Shown here in pieces: positions 34,267-46,166 of a stretch of 64,000 nucleotides of DNA. Made by a program: the position numbers and the translations under genes. This DNA is from Theocolax elegans. Taxonomy: Eukaryota; Arthropoda; Insecta; Hymenoptera; Cerocephalidae. Position 1 is the first letter of the stretch. Each line of letters begins with the position of its first letter. The stretch lies in the NCBI GenBank assembly GCA_026168455.1, contig CM047429.1:2539720-2603719 (forward strand), written 5' to 3'. Below the pieces are notes generated by a model. It was not told the origin of the DNA, made no database searches, and saw only the letters and a list, made by a program, of their open reading frames with translations.

Positions 34267-35391
34267 ATGCCCTCTTCCAATAAGGAACTGCAGCATCTTC
34301 GAAAGCGAAAGGGTGGATCGACGAAAGGGCCCTCCAAGGCGGCACGCTTGGACACAAAGCCTGTCGATCATAAAAGTTTAGCTAGGAGTCGGACTCGGAC
34401 GGACGGGTCTCAAACAGAGTCAAGCTCTAACAGAGGCCTGAAAGTTAAGATCCTCCAGCTAAACATGGCTCGTGCGAGAAACGTCACAGACGAAACTCGC
34501 GAACACATGGTCAGAGCAGGAGTAGATTTGGCTCTAGTTCAAGAACCATACTCCTTTAAAGGATGTATCTCGGGGATTGGACTAAGCATTGGTACGATAG
34601 TAGGGACCAAACCCGGGGAAAAACCCTCGGCTGCTATTTTATATAGCTTTGGTACCCTCACGTACACACGAATCTCCCAGCTCTGTACCAGCCACTGCGT
34701 ATGCTCAATGGTGAGCGGTCGCTTTGGCGACTTCTATGTAGTCACTCTATACTGCCAATTCAGAGATCCCATAGGGATATATCTGACGCAGATTAGACGC
34801 ATTCTATCCGAGCTTAAAGACCAAAAGGTTCTTATAGCAATGGCCGCGAATGCTAAGTCTACCTGGTGGGACTCGCCGACGAGAGATGGCAGAGGACAAC
34901 TACTTGAGGACTTTATTCTCGAGCACAACCTTACGGTGGTGAACCGGCAAGGGCAACAGGCTACTTGTGTAAGCGTAAGAGGGGAAACCTTCATAGACGT
35001 AACACTCGTGACCAGTAGCCTATGCCACCTCATAACCAAATGGAAGGTTGAGGACTGGAGTACGAGTGATCAAAAACCTATTTCCATAACATTGGACTTT
35101 GAGAGGCAACCGACTCGCCAAATGAAGATAATGGAACCACGTTTCAATATCCGAAAAGCGGACTGGGAAGTCTTCAAAGAGGCTCTAAAAGTCGAAAAGA
35201 CGCGCCTATCGGACTTGCACATAGATTCTAAAGAGGATGTTGACACATACGCCAACGAACTCGAAGAATCAATCATTAATGCTTGTAAGAAGGCGATCCC
35301 CATGAAGAAGCGATTTTCCAAATCCGCTCCATGGTGGAATCCACGGCTGACACGCCTCAAATGTAGAACCAAAAGACTCGAACGGAAATAG
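34267..35391 (+). pseudogene. R1 copy 1 ORF: endonuclease domain
   Basis: The start at 34267 is shared with copy 2 (40461). A basic N-terminus is followed by the AP-endonuclease-like domain that nicks target DNA: LQLNMARAR, the QEPY Glu motif, and the SxWWxSP region. Two catalytic motifs are altered. The DAN Asp is Ala (AMAANAKS), and the final SDH motif reads SDQ. The frame ends in TAG at 35389, at the same place where copy 2 has TGA, after KRLER. The nuclease must be dead. Confidence 0.88.
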
Positions 35392-37593
35392 CTCTACCTG
35401 AGGAAGAGAAGCGGGACGTCTGAGACCAGATCGTAAAGACTCCAGAACAAAACGCTCAAACATGTAAAAAAAGCTAAGAGAGAATTCAAGTCCGAAACAA
35501 GTAAGTCCAGAAAGAGGAGCTGGAGGAGCTATATCACGCTCGAAGGCAACAAAGACGTATGGAGCCTTCCGTACCGAGTTGTATCGGGCAAGATGAGCAC
35601 CACCAAAGCTTTCAATACTATGACAGGTATAAACAGATCGACAACTACCTGGAAGGAAACGTGCGAATCTCTGCTCCAACAGTTAGTACCAGACGATGAC
35701 AAATCAGGAGAGACAGAAGCTCACCATGAGATCCGACAGGGTTGCCTGGAAGAATATATCTCGAGTGAGGCACCTCCATTTACCCGGCTTGAAATAGTTC
35801 AAGCAATTCGAACCAACAAAAGCGGGAAGAGTCCAGGTACTGACAAAATTGAAGCGGAGGTACTTAAAAATGCAATTCCACTGCTAGACGAAATTGACAA
35901 ACTATACAATGCTTGTCTCAAGTATGGTGTCTTCCTAAAGAGATGGAAAGAGGGAATGCTAATTACGTTGCTCAAAGCTCCTGACAAAGATGAGCAGGCT
36001 TGAAGTCATACAGGCCCATATGCTTACTAAGCATAATGGGTAAAACGTTGGAAAGGCTCATTATAGAGCGACTAAAACAGCCTGTGAACTCGGAGTCAGG
36101 ACAAACATCGGAGCGCACACACATCAGTACGTCGACCGACCAATACGGTTTTACACCAGGAAAGTCGACGGAAGATGCGATAATAAGGCTGATGCAAATA
36201 GTAGAGGAAATCCAGTGCAACTATGTCTTAGCGTTCCCACTCGACATCTCTGGGGCTTTTAACAATCTGTGGTGGCCTAGTCTTTTAAAACAGCTAAAAG
36301 ACAGACAATGCCCCACAAACGTCTATAACCTTATACAAAGTTACTTCCAAGATCGAACGGTGTGCATGAGAGTTACGTACGACGAAGCACGAAAGGAAGT
36401 AACTAAAGGTTGCCCACATGGGTCTATTTTCGATCCACTTAGACTATGACACCCTACTCAAAGAGTTTCATGACGTAGGCTTTAATTCGATAGCATATGC
36501 CGACGACATTATAACAATAGTCGAAGGCAAGAGCCGGCGTCACCTTGAAACAGAGGCGCAGCGTATGATGAACATTGTCGAGAACTGGTGCAAATTACAC
36601 AAACTGGAAGTATCAATTCCTAAATCGGGAATGATATTATTGAAAGGCAAACTTGACTCAAGCAAGCCTCCCAAAGTCAAACTGGGAGGCCAAAACATTC
36701 GTATGCTTAAAGAAATGAAGTACCTGGGCGTCACGTTCGAACCTAGATTTGCAGTCATTCAGCACGTTAAAAACGTGCAGAAAAAGTGGTTCGACCTTCT
36801 CGGTCGACTACATCTCCTCTCTGGCGCGAATTGGGGGACGAAAGAAAGATCCCTCAGTCTGATATATAAGTGCCTCTTCATCCCAATTGTCGCCTACGGT
36901 GCGGCAGGATGGTGGAACAAGGCTAACAGTCACAGCAGGAGAATCCTTGCTACTTTGCAAAGGAAGACCCTAGTCTGGACTTCGAAAGCTTATAGCACTG
37001 TCTCCCATGAGGCACTTCAGGTGATCTCTGCCTCTCCTCCCATCGACTTATTGTTAGATGAGAGGGTTGCTTATTACCATATCAGACGTAGCGAAGATGT
37101 TCAATCGTCAGACGAACCGATCCAACGGAGCCGTAGTGGAGACTCGAAAGATCCGACTGCTATTGAGAAAGATACAGTTCGAAAGCAAATCATGGATCAA
37201 TGGCAGAGAAGATGGGATACCACGGGCAAAGGTTCAGAGACACACAAGTTTTTCAGCAGTGATGATGACAGGATGCGAAAGGGGTGGCTAAAGCCTAACC
37301 ACTACACATCGCAGTTCCTAACGGGACACGGATCTTTTAAGTCTTACCTGAACTGATTCGGGTTAAGCGAAGATTCGAGATGTGAATGTGGAGAGGAGCA
37401 AACTTCTAGCTACATACTCTTCGATTGTCCCTGCGTAGTCGAGATCCGGAAACCCCTGGTTAACTTGGTCCGGCAACATGGTCACACGTGGCCATGCGAA
37501 CCGAGTTTACTAGTGAGTAGCCGGGAATTGTACCAGGCATTCAACAAGTTTGCTAAAAAGTACATAGAACCTTCCAAGCTGAAACCCGTGTGA
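35392..37593 (+). pseudogene. R1 copy 1 ORF: reverse transcriptase and CCHC tail
   Basis: Same frame as the endonuclease, with an extra TAA near 35434. RT fingers/palm motifs run from PPFTRLEIVQAI through KRWKEGMLITLLKAP. A 1-nt shift near 36000 moves to LLSIMGKTLERLI and DQYGFTPGKSTEDAI, LDISGAFNNLWWPSLL (first Asp) and KGCPHGSIF. Another shift near 36420 leads to IAYADDIITIVEG, the catalytic YADD. The C-terminal part has QFLTGHGSFKSY, then after TGA at 37354 the CxCGEEQTSSYILFDC knuckle with its His replaced by Tyr. Confidence 0.88.
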
Positions 37594-38375
37594 TAGTCAA
37601 AGAGCGGATGTTTCGAGGAAACGGCCACTCCCCTGGCAATCATGCATGAAGCACTGTACTGTGAAGCTGGTCAGACTGTCTCATCAGACTCTCCAGTCCG
37701 TACAGAGTGCTTAAGAGCTTCCCTCAACAGGAAACGCCAGTCGAATCCCATCGAGGAATAGTTAGAACTCTTGATTTGAACGGCCTCGTCTGAACGATGA
37801 GAATAGAGGAATCTAATGCTTCACGGAATGCAAAGGAATTTCTCCTGCAAACTGCATTCATTCGAACGTTAGGCCACCTACCGGATGACTTTACTCTGGT
37901 ACGCAGGCACTGGGATCCGAGCCCCACGTTGGCGTACCTCCGAGTCGAAAGTGAAACGCCAGCGTGCCCCCAGTATTGGGTTGGACTCTGCGGGGCACGT
38001 GGTTGCAAGCAGGCTTGACGGGTGAAGCGAAGAGTAACCCGGATGCCGCTTGTGTTCGAAAGCGGACGACGGCGGTGAGCTAAACACCGCCGCATTCACA
38101 CCGAGAATTACGACTCTAGGCTAGCCGTCGCAAGGCGGTGGGCCCCAGTAACGAGTAAACCGATCCCATAGGTGACTCTCGACGGCTTTCGTGACTTATA
38201 AAGTTATCGGAATGCCGAATCGAATCCGAAGCGCTTGGGATCATTTAGAAAAAAACTATCTAATCCTGAGGGGTTACGAAAGTCGAATGACGGAGGAACC
38301 AGGGCAATCAAATACTGTCAGCTAGACGGTGCAATGTTGTCCTATGGATAGACTCTAGAACAGTCATAGAATACA
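37594..38375 (+). other. R1 copy 1 3' UTR
   Basis: This contains conserved structured-looking GC-rich sequence shared with copy 2 (CCCACGTTGGCGTACCTC, then GTAACCCGGATGCCGC and CCGTCGCAAGGCGG). R1-type proteins recognise their own 3' UTR RNA, so the conservation fits that role. ORFs here are not conserved. Confidence 0.65.
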
Positions 38376-38389
38376 TGTTGTTTCAATCA
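38376..38389. repeat. 14-bp R1 target sequence, copy 2 (joint)
   Basis: The same TGTTGTTTCAATCA lies between the two elements. It is both the 3' duplication of the first and the 5' duplication of the second. Confidence 0.75.
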
Positions 38390-40460
38390 AAGTGGCGGAA
38401 ACCCGTTCTCAGATTCCCTGAGTTGGGTGAGGGTGAGTGACTCGGCCCCCACTTCCGAGAGTCCGATATATACCTCCTACAACAGTGGAGGAAGAGGATT
38501 GCCACTAGTGCGCCTCGAAGTCGTGTTGTTTCGCCGAGCCTCTGCTGGCGATCAACTGCCCAACATGCTATATGATTGATACACTAACACGCTTAGTTAT
38601 TGAACACATGCCGTTGGCAGCTATACAATTCATCAGAGCAACCGTGGTCATGGAAGACCTTACCCCAGACCGCAACCGCCGAGATGTCTCACAGAGGTGT
38701 GTTATCGAATGACGGAAGCCTTCCAGGCTTTTAAAAGTATTTCTCCCGACGTTTCCTTACGTAGGTTCGATGCACCATAAACTCGCACGAGAAGGCATTA
38801 AGAGCGTCAAGCTCCGAGCCCGATCATGCCGACTACACTATTTTCGAAAGTGAGTGAAGTCGAAAACCCTTTTGGCTGGACTCTTTTATATTGTTCCGGC
38901 TCGGTGTATACCGGGGTGGAAACAGCCTAAAAATGCCTTCGAAAATCATTGTGGAGTTCAGCGTACCTTAAGGACTCAACTCAGTCTCTGGCAAGCCAAA
39001 GCAGGAGATCAACTGAGGGGAGATTCCTTAAAAATACGTTCCACACGCCTCGAAAGGGGCGAAACCAGCATTGTGCAGAAAGTTGTTTCGTGAAAATGGT
39101 CCAGGTAACTCGGGTTTACTCGGGTAGATAATAAATTTCCGCCTATCGCCTAGCAAGTGATGGGTCCACCACTGTGGGTAAAGGGCCTCGGCCGGAGTCA
39201 TAGCAGCTCCCAAAAGCAAGGAACCTCCGAAGCACAATGTAGGGTTGAACAACGTACTTCCCAAAGTATCCTTAAAGCCGAGAATTAGTAGGTTCGCCGA
39301 GGTATCTCGTCGAATTGATCCTTTCGATTTTCAGTTGTGAGTTAGTATATTTGTCTAGAGAACGTCTCGAAGCATTGTCCTCTCCGAACAGGACTTGTAC
39401 CTTCGGGTATACATAGTACCTTATTACACCCTGCCGGATGGCTGGGTTTTGCAATTTGAGCAATTTCGAAAGTGGCGGAGAGGGAGCAATGCTGGGAAGA
39501 CAAGATCGGAGATGAATAGAAGTCCCGCATACTGACCCAGTTTAGCCATGTACAAGTAGAAAGTCCTAAAGACACTTGAAGCGTATAAGGGCTTAACCAG
39601 GCCGGATTTATAAGTAGGTCTCTTCGAACGATAGACCGAAATGAACCGGAAAATCGAATAGCATAGATGGACTAATGAAGGGAGCTCCAATGATACGAGG
39701 AACCCAACGACGGTCTTGAAGTGTGATCCAATAGCCTATGCAGTATGCCTTGGCTCCCCACAACTGACCACGTCCAAAAATTTACCGATCATGACGACAA
39801 AGGCAGGCAACCATACCTAGCCTTAATCTTGTAAATAATAAAAATGTCCTCGGACAGATAGACCTAGGAGCTCGAAATCTTATATATAATCAGAGCCGGG
39901 GCATGGCTAATCAAGCAAGTGCCCCGGGTGCGCAAACAGATTGGCCAGATGCCATGTAAATATCTAGAGCCGGAGTTCAACTAATCAAGTTGAGACCCGG
40001 ATGCGTAGAGAAATTGGCCATATGCCTTGTAAATATACAAATTAAATTAAATTAATCTGTATGAATCCAAAATGATTCGAAAGTGCACTGTTTGAGGCGG
40101 GGAGCTCATATCAATCAATCAAAGGCCAAAACAGCCGGAGACGACGTCAATGATATAAACCGCACATACAAGATTAAGATTATTACAAATTGAATCAATC
40201 ACGTAAAGCATGAGCATAACCATGCATGTAAATATTGTAAATATGTAAATAGTAGGGAACGGAAAAGTCTTAGTCCATAAGTAAGTCTTGTCCCGTCGAT
40301 ATAGTCGTCGTGTATATCTCTCTTGTAGGTTATCTCTCTAAGTTGCTCCGTTTATTCAACTTCATCTGTTTTGCGTTTTTTGCGATAAAAATTTTTACAC
40401 TTTTATATACATAAACTTGCTCTAGGTCGAAATTGCCAAAAGCACTTCTCAAACAAGACA
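38390..40460 (+). other. R1 copy 2 5' region
   Basis: Two kb without a recognisable ORF. The part from about 39785 aligns with the copy 1 5' UTR. The first 1.4 kb has no counterpart in copy 1, which may be truncated. At 39890-40035 two units of about 73 bp, each ending TGTAAATAT, lie in tandem, as in promoter repeats of some R1-clade 5' UTRs. Confidence 0.5.
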
Positions 40461-41594
40461 ATGCCCCCTTCCACTAAGGTGAAGAAGGCGAGGGCCATGA
40501 ATCGAAAGAGACGAGGCACAGCCGAATGTTCACGCATCGAACGCACCAACGCGGAACCGGCCTGCCAGCCCTGTCACGATACCGATGGAGTATTTAAAAC
40601 TGATGGAAGCGCCCAAGAGCCACCAAACTCGAAGGCGGGACTGAAGGTGAGAATACTCCAACTGAACATGGGTAGATCGAGGGCCGTCACAGACGAAACT
40701 CGAATTCGAATGGCCAGAACAGGGATTGACCTCGCTCTAGTCCAGGAACCCTATGCGCCGAAAGGCACGCTAACAGGGATTGGACTTAGCTTTGGTACAA
40801 TAACAGGTGCCAGGCCCGACCAAACAACAGTGGCAGCTGTGATCCATAGCTCTGGCACCTTAACGTACACAAGGGTCTCCCAGTTCTGTTCTACCCATTG
40901 CGTCTGCTCCATGGTGAGCGGCGCATTTGGACACTTCTACGTGGTCAGTTTATACTGCCAATTTAGGGACTCTATAGAGAGACACCTGGTGCAGTTACGA
41001 CACATTCTGTCGTCGCTGAAGGATCAAAAGATCCTAATAGCGATGGACGCAAATGCTAAATCGTCCTGGTGGGGCTCGCCAGTAAATGATGGCAGGAGTC
41101 GAGTTCTGGAGGACTTTGTTCTTGAGCATGACCTGACTGTGATGAATCGAGAGGGGCAACCGGCCACTTGCGTCAGTTCGAGAGGTAAAACCTTCATCAA
41201 CGTAACGCTGGCGACCAAGAGCCTCAAACCTTTCGTCACGGGATGGTCAGTCGAAGATTGGTCAACGAGCGATCATAGACCAATCCACATCGTTGTTGAA
41301 TTCGAAAGACAGCCCGTATGCCGACAAAGGGTACAAGAACCACGGTTCAATACCCGAAAGGCAGATTGGGAAGCCTTTCAAGAAGCTCTCAAGGTCGAAA
41401 AGTCGCGCCTCTCGGACATGCCGATCAACTCTGAAGACGACGTTGACAAATACGTCGATGCGTTAGAAGAGGCGATCATAAAGGCATGTAAGAAGGCAAT
41501 CCCCATGAAGCGGAGATTTTCCAAATCATCCCCATGGTGGAGTCCGAGGCTGACACATCTCAGAGGTAAAGTCAAGCGTTTAGAACGCAGATGA
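40461..41594 (+). pseudogene. R1 copy 2 ORF: endonuclease domain
   Basis: This has the same architecture as 34267-35391, and here the catalytic motifs are intact: LQLNMGRSR (Asn), QEPYAPKG (Glu), AMDANAKSSWWGSP (Asp), and WSTSDHRPI (Asp-His). The ORF ends in TGA at 41592 after KRLERR, where a Trp codon is plausible in the ancestor. The domain cuts one DNA strand so the RT can prime on it. Confidence 0.9.
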
Positions 41595-43884
41595 CTAACC
41601 TAGAGCATAGGAAGCGGGACGACTGAGATCATGAAACAACGAAAGCTCAAAAACACGCTTTCCCTCATGCGGAAAGCAAAGATCAAATACAAGTCCGAAA
41701 TTACGAGATCCAAGAAGGAGAGCTGGAAACAGTTCGTCAGCCGGGAAAGCGAGAAAGACGTATGGAGTCTTCCATACAGGCTCGCTTCAGGCAAAGTACA
41801 AATGATGAAGGCTCTCAACACTGTAACAGGAGCTGAAGGATCCACAACGACTTGGAAAGAGGCCTGTGACGCTCTACTAAACACTCTAGTGCCAGACAAT
41901 GACATATCGAAGGAGACGGACTTTCACGTTGAAAAACGTAGAGCCTGTCTCGGAGGACTAGACTCCCAGGAGACACCTCCCTTCACCCGGCTTGAAATAG
42001 TTCAAGCAATCTATGAGAACAAGAACGGGAAGAGTTCATTCACGGACAGAGTGGAAGTAGAAGTGCTCAAAAAGTCAACTCCATTGCTAGACAAGATCGA
42101 CAAACTATTCAATGCCTGTTTGAGGTATGGTGTCTTTCCCAAGAAATGGAAGGAAGGAATGCTGATCACTATACTTAAATCGCCTGACAGAGATGAGCAG
42201 GAAATGAAGTCTTATAAACCGATTTGCCTGCTCAGCGTCATGGGTAAAACTCTTGAACGCCTCATTATAAATAGGCTGAAAGAATAGCAACAGGACGAGC
42301 CAGGGCCTAAAGGTATCCAAACATCCGGAGATCAATTCGGATTCAAATCCGGATTGTCGACCGAGGATGCCATCATGAGGCTCAGGCAACTAGTCCAATG
42401 CAGCGAAAGTTCATATGTGATGGCGTTCCCCCTAGACATCTCAGGGGCATTCGACAACTTGTGGTGGCCGAGTCTCCTAAGTGAGCTCAAGAGTCGAAAG
42501 TGCCCAGCAAGTCTGTTAAATTTGTTGTCAAACTATCTTAAGGACAGGGCTGTTTGCATCAAAGCAAACTTCGAAGAGTCCAGAAAGAAAGTGACCAAAG
42601 GATGCCCCCAGGGATCGATTTTCGGACCAATCGGATAGAATCTCGATTATGACACCTTACTCAGGGAGCTTCATAACAACGGGTTTAACGCTATAGCGTA
42701 CGCTGACGACATAATCACCTTAGTCGAAGGCGAAACCCGAACGAAGCTCCAAGAACATGGACAAAGAATGATGGATATTGTCGAAACCTGGTGCGAACAA
42801 CACAAACTGGACATATCGATCCCGAAATCGGGAATGATACTATTGAAAGGACGACTCGATGCTCGTAAGCCCCCAAAGGTTCAACTGAAGGGGCAAACGA
42901 TCAAAAGGCTTAAGGATATGAAGTACCTTGGTGTAACCTTTCAGGAAAGGTTCGGAGTGACGAAGCCAACCAAATCATCGAATCTAAGCGGTACGACCTT
43001 CTTGGTCGCCTATCACAGATCTCTGGCGCGAATTGGGGGATGAGAAATAGATCCCTCAGCCTGGTGTACAAGTGCCTATTTACCTCCATAGTTGCGTATG
43101 CAGCTGCTGGGTGGTGGAACGGTGTGGATACTGCCGGTAAGATCTCTGCTGCCCTGCCCATCGACCTAGTGTTGAAGGAAAGAGTAGCTCATTACCACAT
43201 CAGGCAGAGCAGATCCGTCCTCGTGAACGATGTGCGTATCGAAATAGACCCCGAGAGTAGAACTTTGAAAAGCGACATCTCTGAAGCCAAAGAAAAGTTC
43301 ATGATGAACTTTTGAACGAGTGGCAGAAGAGATGGGATTCTACAGAAAAGAGGTCGACCACGCGCAAGTTCATCCGTTCTGTATATGACAGGACTAAAAA
43401 GAGTTGGTTACGGCCGAACCACAACACATCACAGTTCCTCACGGGACACGGGTCTTTTAAGTCTTACTGGTACCGTTTCGGGAAAAGCGAAGACCCGAGA
43501 TGTAACTGTGGTCTCGAGCAAACTTCTGACCATACACTCTTTGACTGTCCCCGTGTAGCTAAGAGCAGACAACCACTCATCGACGTGGTTCACAGTTATG
43601 GCCACTCGTGGCCATGTGACCCTTCGGTGTTGGTTGACCGCATAGAGATCTATCGAGCGTTTAACAAATTCGCCCGAGAATTCGTTATCCCCTCAGATCG
43701 GAACTCCGAGGACGGTGACAGCGATGATTGCGACGTTACTCCACTAACACCAAATTGGAATGAAAGGAAAAGTATAAGTGTTTCTAGAAAGAGGCCACTT
43801 CCCTGGCAATCCAGTGTGAAGCCGTGTACAGTGAAGCTGGTTAGACTGTCTCACCAGGATCTCCAGTCTGTACATCGAGCTTGA
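41595..43884 (+). pseudogene. R1 copy 2 ORF: reverse transcriptase and CCHC tail
   Basis: The frame resumes at 41631 with SWKQFVSRE, PPFTRLEIVQAI and GKTLERLIINRL. TAG at 42285 interrupts it before DQFGFKSGLSTEDAI, and LDISGAFDNLWWPSLL carries the first Asp. TAG at 42636 follows GCPQGSIFGPIG. The frame continues with IAYADDIITLVEG (YADD). A shift near 42975 and a small deletion around 43130 damage the thumb. After a last shift at 43312 come QFLTGHGSFKSYW and the intact CNCGLEQTSDHTLFDC knuckle (Cys-Cys-His-Cys). The stop is at 43882. Confidence 0.9.
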
Positions 43885-44249
43885 AAGGCATTCCCAAAAC
43901 CGGGATCGCCTGTTCGAACCCGATTAAGGGAATTGTCAGAACCCTCGACTATGGTACGCAGGGACTGGGAACCGAGCCCCACGTTGGCGTACCTCTGAGT
44001 CGAAAGTGAAACGCCAGCGTGTCCCCAGTATTGGGTTGGACTCTGCGGGGTATGTGGTTGCAAGCAGGCTTGACGGGTGAAGCGAAGAGTAACCCGGATG
44101 CCGCTTGTGTTCGAAAGCGGACGACGGCGGTGAGCTAAACACCGCCGCATTCACACCGAGAATTACGACTCTAGGCTAGCCGTCGCAAGGCGGTGGGCCC
44201 CAGTAACTGGTGAGCTAAACACCGCCGCATCCCTACCGAGGATTACGGC
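43885..44249 (+). other. R1 copy 2 3' UTR, part 1
   Basis: Matches 37890-38160. The motif GGTGAGCTAAACACCGCCGC appears twice (44130 and 44209), a local duplication that copy 1 lacks. Confidence 0.65.
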
Positions 44250-44253
44250 TTAA

Positions 44254-45352
44254 GGGGGTCTCATACTCAATTTTTACCGACCGAGCCAATAGAGTGATAG
44301 TATGGTTGAAAAATACTTCAATCTAGATAAATATAAAGAATTTCGACAAACTAGAAGATAGGTGCCCTTTCTTTTGTAGTTATGTATCACTGTGCAAAGT
44401 TTCTATTTATTATATTGAGGCATTGAAGAGAAAACCTTGTATAAAAAACACTATCTACAGCGTCCACATAATGAAATTTTCGTACAAGGTTTTCTCTTAC
44501 ACGCGTCAATAAAATGTCTTGAAACTTTGTATAGAAGTAAATAATTATTTAATAAAGGGCATCTAACTGTTTGTTTTGCATAGTTTTATAAAACTAAAAG
44601 TAGTTTTATTATCATTATTAAAAGAATATTTTACGCTAGATGGCAGTACGCACGGATCATGGCAAGCTAGAATATGTTTTCGCCGCCGCCACTATCGATA
44701 TCACGCATGCGCATTTGTTTCAGACTCGAGACAAATAGCCGAGCAAAATAATTTGATTTGACTCCTATACAATTTTTAAATACGTGTCATACTGATACTC
44801 ATATTATGACTAGTTGAATTTTTGACATGACAAATTGAACCTTACTACGTATTTATCATAGATTCAATGTAAAAGGAAACGTACTGCTGCAAGAATCCGG
44901 CATATCTATCGATCGACCCAAGGGAGCGGATCAAAAATCGACTTGCGAGCCGTGCTCCGCTCCCTTGGATTCTGCTATCGTTGGTCTTGAGTGTAATGTC
45001 GTATTTTTTCAGTATCTAAAAAAAAATAAATACGTACAACCCAAATACGTACAATTTCCGTAAACCAAACATACATAATATTTATTATATATGTATATAT
45101 CGAAATATGGATTATAATAGATAATAGAAAATACGTATAAGTGAAATAGGTTATTTTTTTATTTTTATATTGGAAAAAAATAGTCACACTATTTTTATTA
45201 TGATGCTATCGACATAAGTGGTGCCATCTACGATCTCTTCGATTACGGCTTACCATAGATGGCGCTCTTGATGATAGTTATCATTTCTTATATATAACCA
45301 GCATTACCGGCGGTCAGAACGGTAAAATCGCAGAATTGAGTATGAGATCCCC
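44254..45352. mobile_element. TTAA-flanked inverted-repeat element in the R1 3' UTR
   Basis: This 1099-bp element has ends GGGGGTCTCATACTCAATT and the complement of GGGGATCTCATACTCAATT, between TTAA at 44250-44253 and 45353-45356. Inside is a hairpin built on CCAAGGGAGCGGA (44919-44969). There is no transposase ORF. TTAA target use is piggyBac-like, but the GGGG start is unusual for that superfamily, where CC is the norm. Confidence 0.8.
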
Positions 45353-45356
45353 TTAA

Positions 45357-45614
45357 GGCAAACCGTCGCAAGGCGGCGTGCTATCGTAAAGAGCTTCGGT
45401 ACACTTTCTAAATGGCCTCTCATCGGGGTTAATCAATGCCATAGGAGGCTCCAGAGAGTTTCACTTTTCGAACGCATCGGGGAAGCTTTAGGCACCATCG
45501 CCGACAAGGGAAACCGACCAACTTTAGATGACGAGAGCCTCCAGGGCAGCAAATACTGCGGATCAATGCGGTGATATTGCCCTAAGGAAATACTCTAGGA
45601 CAGTCATAGAATAC
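45357..45614 (+). other. R1 copy 2 3' UTR, part 2
   Basis: Begins GGCAAACCGTCGCAAGGCGG, as in copy 1, and ends ACAGTCATAGAATAC next to the 14-bp target. No gene. Confidence 0.7.
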
Positions 45615-45628
45615 TGTTGTTTCAATCA
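45615..45628. repeat. 14-bp R1 target sequence, copy 3
   Basis: TGTTGTTTCAATCA here closes the R1 pair on its 3' side. Confidence 0.75.
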
Positions 45629-46166
45629 CACTTAAAGATTTTTTGTTGCTGTTTGTGTGATCTTGTTTTTGAAAATTTTCCCTCGAAGCTACTCTTTACA
45701 AAATTGTTTTTTGTATGAGATTTACGTTTTTGTGTTAAATTATAATTATTTTGTTTTTGAAAATAATTATATTTGTGGCTTCCAGAATTTTTTTTTCTTT
45801 CCTTTCAATATTTAATTTCTCGTATCAGCGAATTAAAAATTTTTTTTTATTATTTTTCTTTGTAAGTTGCAATCGATAGCAATTTATTTTAAAATTGTTA
45901 CCAAATTAATTTGTTTGTCAAATTAATTCGGTCTTGGATTGGTCCAAGTATCTTTTGAAATTTTACTTAGATTATGAAGAAAATTTCGACAGTAAAAAAT
46001 TTTTTTTAGATCCGAATACATATTTGATTAAGCATTCGAAACTTGTGGCAAACAATTTTTTTTCCATACAGTTTGTATATAAAAATTATATTAATATACA
46101 TTAATTTTCCTTGTTATTTTATTTAGATTTCATTTTTAATAAGTTATAAGTAGTAATAGGGGGCAA
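45629..46166 (+). other. probable continuation of the Gypsy-R leader
   Basis: AT-rich and non-coding. Shares AATTAATTTGTTTGTCAAAT with the leader near 31480. Confidence 0.4.

Larger units (their letters stand above)
33657..38375 (+). mobile_element. R1-clade non-LTR retrotransposon, copy 1
   Basis: This is a 4.7 kb element between two copies of the 14-bp target. It has a 5' UTR of about 600 bp (with one ATGCCTTGTAAATAT unit), one ORF with apurinic-type endonuclease, RT and C-terminal CCHC, and a 3' UTR ending AGTCATAGAATAC. The 3' UTR (37890-38190) matches 43952-44210. No ORF1 is present. Confidence 0.85.
38390..45614 (+). mobile_element. R1-clade non-LTR retrotransposon, copy 2
   Basis: This is a 7.2 kb element including a 1.1 kb TTAA-flanked insertion at 44254. 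It has a long 5' region (38390-40460), one ORF (40461-43884), and a 3' UTR that continues beyond the insertion to 45614. Its protein is about 70% similar by eye to copy 1 and less damaged. Confidence 0.82.

Noticed and set aside
37724..38099. ORFs repeated at 37724-38099 and 43851-44154 (minus strand), similar in both
   Set aside because: They lie in the conserved R1 3' UTR. Sequence conservation is explained by shared UTR ancestry, and the frames have no domain.
38390..39785. rRNA or snRNA gene as the R1 target
   Set aside because: I could not recognise any rRNA, snRNA or tRNA sequence here. The flank is AT-rich retrotransposon leader.
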